Shown in pieces: positions 61,832 through 64,000 of a stretch of DNA of 64,000 nt. Source of the DNA: Butyrivibrio sp. XPD2002. Its GTDB lineage: Bacteria > Bacillota > Clostridia > Lachnospirales > Lachnospiraceae. Below the pieces are notes generated by a model. It had not been told where the DNA came from. It ran no database searches and was given only the letters and a program-made list of their open reading frames with translations. The translations under genes and the position numbers were made by a program. Numbering within the stretch: position 1 is the first letter of the stretch; the number at the start of each line of letters is the position of its first letter. The DNA lies in assembly GCF_000423945.1 (NCBI RefSeq), contig NZ_AUIY01000001.1:434001-498000 (forward strand), given 5' to 3'.

Positions 61832-62623
61832 TTAAGCCTCCTTACCGGATTTGTTATCCGCGGTTTGTGCCCCGGGCATGAATATCTTTTTACATATAAA
61901 AATCAATAGTAAAAAGATTTTCTCGGTAATCCAGGAAGCAAGAACTATCGTAAATGTCCATGCGAATACTTCGGCGGTATCAAGGTTTATCTTGGATCTG
62001 TAAAGACCGTTACCCATTGTAAGAAGTGGCTGGCCAATAACCTCCGCCGCAGCTCCGCTCTTAAAGCCCATTCCCACTGCTACGAAAAATGCTCCGATAT
62101 ATGAAGGAATAAGAGCCGGTATATATATGAATCTGATTTTATTCGGAGTAGGCATTCTGTATACATGAGCCATCTCCAGAAGTTCCTTATCTGCAGCAGT
62201 AAAACCGCTTGTAGTAGCAAGATATATAATCGGGAACACAACAAGTGTCACTATTACGGTTGACAAATTGTCACTGCCGATCCATATCAGGATAAGTACT
62301 ACAAAGCTTGCTACAGGAACTGATTTAAGTACTGTCACTATGGGTGATACAAAATCCCCCAGCAGTCTGAATTTAAGGGATAGTGCTCCAAGAAGTATTC
62401 CAAGCACCGCTCCCATGACTATACCTGCAACTATATGCAAAACAGAGGTAATAACAGAAGTCGCAAAATCAGGAGTACCTGCCATATTAACAAGGGCAGT
62501 CGCAGATTCTATCGGTCCTGCAAGAAGTATTTTGTTGTGTATAAGCACAGCCACAATCTGCCATATCATAAGCCAGCATACAGCTATGCATATCTTTTTT
62601 ATGTTTTTCAAAGTGACCCCCAA
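61832..62623 (-). CDS. ABC transporter permease
   Basis: A 263-residue membrane protein with six helices and the EAA-type loop in LEMAHVYRMPTPNKIRFIYIPAL. It resembles SsuC/TauC and related permeases. The substrate is not shown by sequence. Confidence 0.9.
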   Translation of the reverse strand: MGVTLKNIKKICIAVCWLMIWQIVAVLIHNKILLAGPIESATALVNMAGTPDFATSVITSVLHIVAGIVMGAVLGILLGALSLKFRLLGDFVSPIVTVLKSVPVASFVVLILIWIGSDNLSTVIVTLVVFPIIYLATTSGFTAADKELLEMAHVYRMPTPNKIRFIYIPALIPSYIGAFFVAVGMGFKSGAAAEVIGQPLLTMGNGLYRSKINLDTAEVFAWTFTIVLASWITEKIFLLLIFICKKIFMPGAQTADNKSGKEA

Positions 62624-62667
62624 TCGCTTCTAATCAGCATAAGTTATAGGTAAAGATTAACTCTGAA

Positions 62668-63825
62668 TCAGTCAAGAGAATAAAATGCATCGTCAGGAAG
62701 ATTTCCGCCAACTGACTTAGGATCCTGATCAAAGAGCACCTGAAGGTAGCCTGAAAGCGCAGTCTTTGCATCGTCTCCAGTAATGCATACAATATTACAT
62801 TCGGGCATTGCCTTCTTTGCAATCTCAGCCTTCTCGATGATGCCATACTCAGCTACGAGTTCAGCTGTAGCTTCTACATCTGAATTAGCCTTCTCAGTGC
62901 TGCTCTCATGCTCTTCTATGAAAGTCTTAACAGCATCTCCATGTTCCTTTAAGAAATCGTTTCTTACAACAGTAACGCCTGTAAGAAGCTTGGAGCCATC
63001 TGAAACCGCATCCCACTCATCTGTAAGTGAAAATGCTACTGAAAGTGCTTCGTTCTTTGCAGTTGCAACAGTCACAAAGGGCTGGGGAAGAACTGCGATC
63101 TTGGTAGGATCTTCCTGAAGAAGTGCCGCAATCTCAGTCGCCTCTGACTTAAACTCCATATCACAGTCAGTCACGCCATTTTTATCAAGAAGATATCTGA
63201 GAACATATTCAGGTGATGCACCCTGGCCTGTAGAAACTACTGTCTTTCCTGCAAGGTCCTTAATGCTTTTAACACTCTCATCACCTGTCACACAGTAAAG
63301 AACACCAAGTGTGTTGATATCTACAAGGCTTACACCGCCTTCAGTTTTATTGTAAAGAACAGCTGCCATGTTAGCAGGCACAAGTGCGATGTCGATGTTA
63401 CCTGCGACAATTCCTGCCATGATCTCATCGGGCTGAGTTTTCATATCAAACTCATAGCTGCCCTCAGTTTCACCATTCTCTGAAGCCTTCATGAGGTTTA
63501 CAAGTCCCATTGTTGTGGGTCCTTTAAGTGAACCAACTCTTATTGTAACGCTCTTTGCATCAACATCTGTTACTTCTTCTGTTGCAGACACTTCGGTACC
63601 TTCATCAGCCTCTTCTTCTGTAGTTTCTTCAGTAACTTCCTCAGCTGCCACTTCTTCTGCAGCTTCAGTAGTCTCTGCGACTGTCTCCTCAGTAGTTTCA
63701 GTAGCAGCTTCCTCTGTCACTACTTCATTATTATCCTGTACTGCTTCTTCAGTCTTTCCAGCGCAGCCTGTGAAAGCAGTCATAAAAATTGCTCCTGCAC
63801 ATAAGATGGATACAAATTTTTTCAT
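62668..63825 (-). CDS. ABC substrate-binding lipoprotein (NMT1/SsuA-like)
   Basis: A 385-residue lipoprotein. The signal peptide ends in a lipobox AFTG-C at about 20. Then comes about 65 residues of a Glu/Thr/Ala-rich linker, then a periplasmic-binding domain (IRVGSLKGPTTMGLVNLM; GQGASPEYVLRYLLDKNG). The linker is unusually long. The ligand could be an aliphatic sulfonate, thiamine precursor or another small molecule. First gene of the ABC operon. Confidence 0.9.
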   Translation of the reverse strand: MKKFVSILCAGAIFMTAFTGCAGKTEEAVQDNNEVVTEEAATETTEETVAETTEAAEEVAAEEVTEETTEEEADEGTEVSATEEVTDVDAKSVTIRVGSLKGPTTMGLVNLMKASENGETEGSYEFDMKTQPDEIMAGIVAGNIDIALVPANMAAVLYNKTEGGVSLVDINTLGVLYCVTGDESVKSIKDLAGKTVVSTGQGASPEYVLRYLLDKNGVTDCDMEFKSEATEIAALLQEDPTKIAVLPQPFVTVATAKNEALSVAFSLTDEWDAVSDGSKLLTGVTVVRNDFLKEHGDAVKTFIEEHESSTEKANSDVEATAELVAEYGIIEKAEIAKKAMPECNIVCITGDDAKTALSGYLQVLFDQDPKSVGGNLPDDAFYSLD

Positions 63826-63879
63826 TTAATTCTCCTCAAGTCTAAATCAAACATTTATTTTTGCACAAAATCGAAATGT

Positions 63880-63909
63880 ATTATATCATAATTAATGTAG
63901 TTTTCTCAA
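63880..63909 (-). promoter_or_regulatory. Promoter of the ABC transporter operon
   Basis: Minus strand: -35 TTGAGA (63909-63904), 18 bases, then perfect TATAAT (63885-63880) with an extended TGA. The lipoprotein ATG follows about 55 bases later, after a GAGGAGA site. Confidence 0.75.
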
Positions 63910-63914
63910 CGATT

Positions 63915-63985
63915 AAAAAAGAAGCAGTTTCCATAAGCATTGACACAGGCTTTACTTAGTGGCAAGATGAAATCTGCTTAATATT
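63915..63985 (-). terminator. Possible terminator of an upstream minus-strand unit
   Basis: AAGCAG-A-TTTC pairs with GAAACTGCTT over a loop of about 37 bases, followed by CTTTTTTAA. It may end a gene beyond the window or be the end of a small RNA. Confidence 0.4.
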
Positions 63986-64000
63986 TTTTACGGGAGGATT

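Noticed and set aside
63826..64000. TPP or other riboswitch before the ABC operon
   Set aside because: No CUGAGA-type core or other known motif was seen; only a promoter and a long-loop hairpin.

Overview
The window reads as one stretch of a chromosome from a motile Lachnospiraceae bacterium (Firmicutes, Clostridia), most like the Butyrivibrio / Roseburia / Lachnospira group. The evidence is the topA-codY-flgB order, FliY in place of FliN, FlbD before motAB, a dispersed 49-bp Lachnospiraceae-type repeat, Rpn-type nuclease genes with IAEKD-repeat tails, a BirA/BioY pair, and a clostridial [FeFe] hydrogenase. No rRNA, tRNA, CRISPR array or complete IS element was seen.

Layout. (1) 1-30829, minus strand: a near-complete flagellar/chemotaxis operon read from high to low coordinates: flgB flgC fliE fliF fliG fliH fliI fliJ motE-like fliK flgD TIGR02530 flgE, then flbD motA motB fliL fliM fliY fliO fliP fliQ fliR flhB flhA flhF flhG, a PilZ protein and cheB (cut by the window edge). 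It encodes rod and basal body, MS ring and switch, export apparatus and ATPase, hook, hook-length ruler, stator, and placement/brake proteins. It is interrupted once, between flgE and flbD, by an opposing Rpn-family gene (15144-16037). The hook protein is very large (1090 aa) because of about seven degenerate repeats of ~80-100 residues. (2) 31133-34243: codY and topA, both minus. (3) 34244-36694: a non-coding stretch holding a previously unannotated minus-strand transcription unit (promoter, leader with tandem hairpins, 49-codon ORF, terminator), then plus-strand bioY-birA behind two BirA-type operators. BirA is short and has altered ligase motifs. (4) 36675-55658, minus: a capsule/exopolysaccharide locus with priming transferase, Wzz/BY-kinase/PHP phosphatase/LCP control genes, Wzy, Wzx, several glycosyltransferases, a pyruvyltransferase, a FrhB-like Fe-S protein, UDP-glucose dehydrogenase and a radical SAM protein. 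Its centre (about 43.4-51.9 kb) is by eye much more AT-rich than its ends. (5) 55931-57440: two decayed Rpn-family remnants around a VanZ-like gene that has three tandem 32-33-bp dyad repeats upstream. (6) 57449-63825, minus: hslO, pta, an [FeFe] hydrogenase, and an ABC importer (ATPase, permease, lipoprotein).

How the parts relate. CodY, the nutrient-sensing repressor, lies directly upstream of the flagellar operon and is separated from it by a terminator and a new promoter; CodY-box-like sequences lie near both genes. The FlhF/FlhG pair and the PilZ protein set flagellar placement and braking. The polysaccharide locus carries its own tyrosine-kinase/phosphatase control. Coordinates of promoters, hairpins and repeats were read by eye, and base-composition statements are impressions, not computed values.
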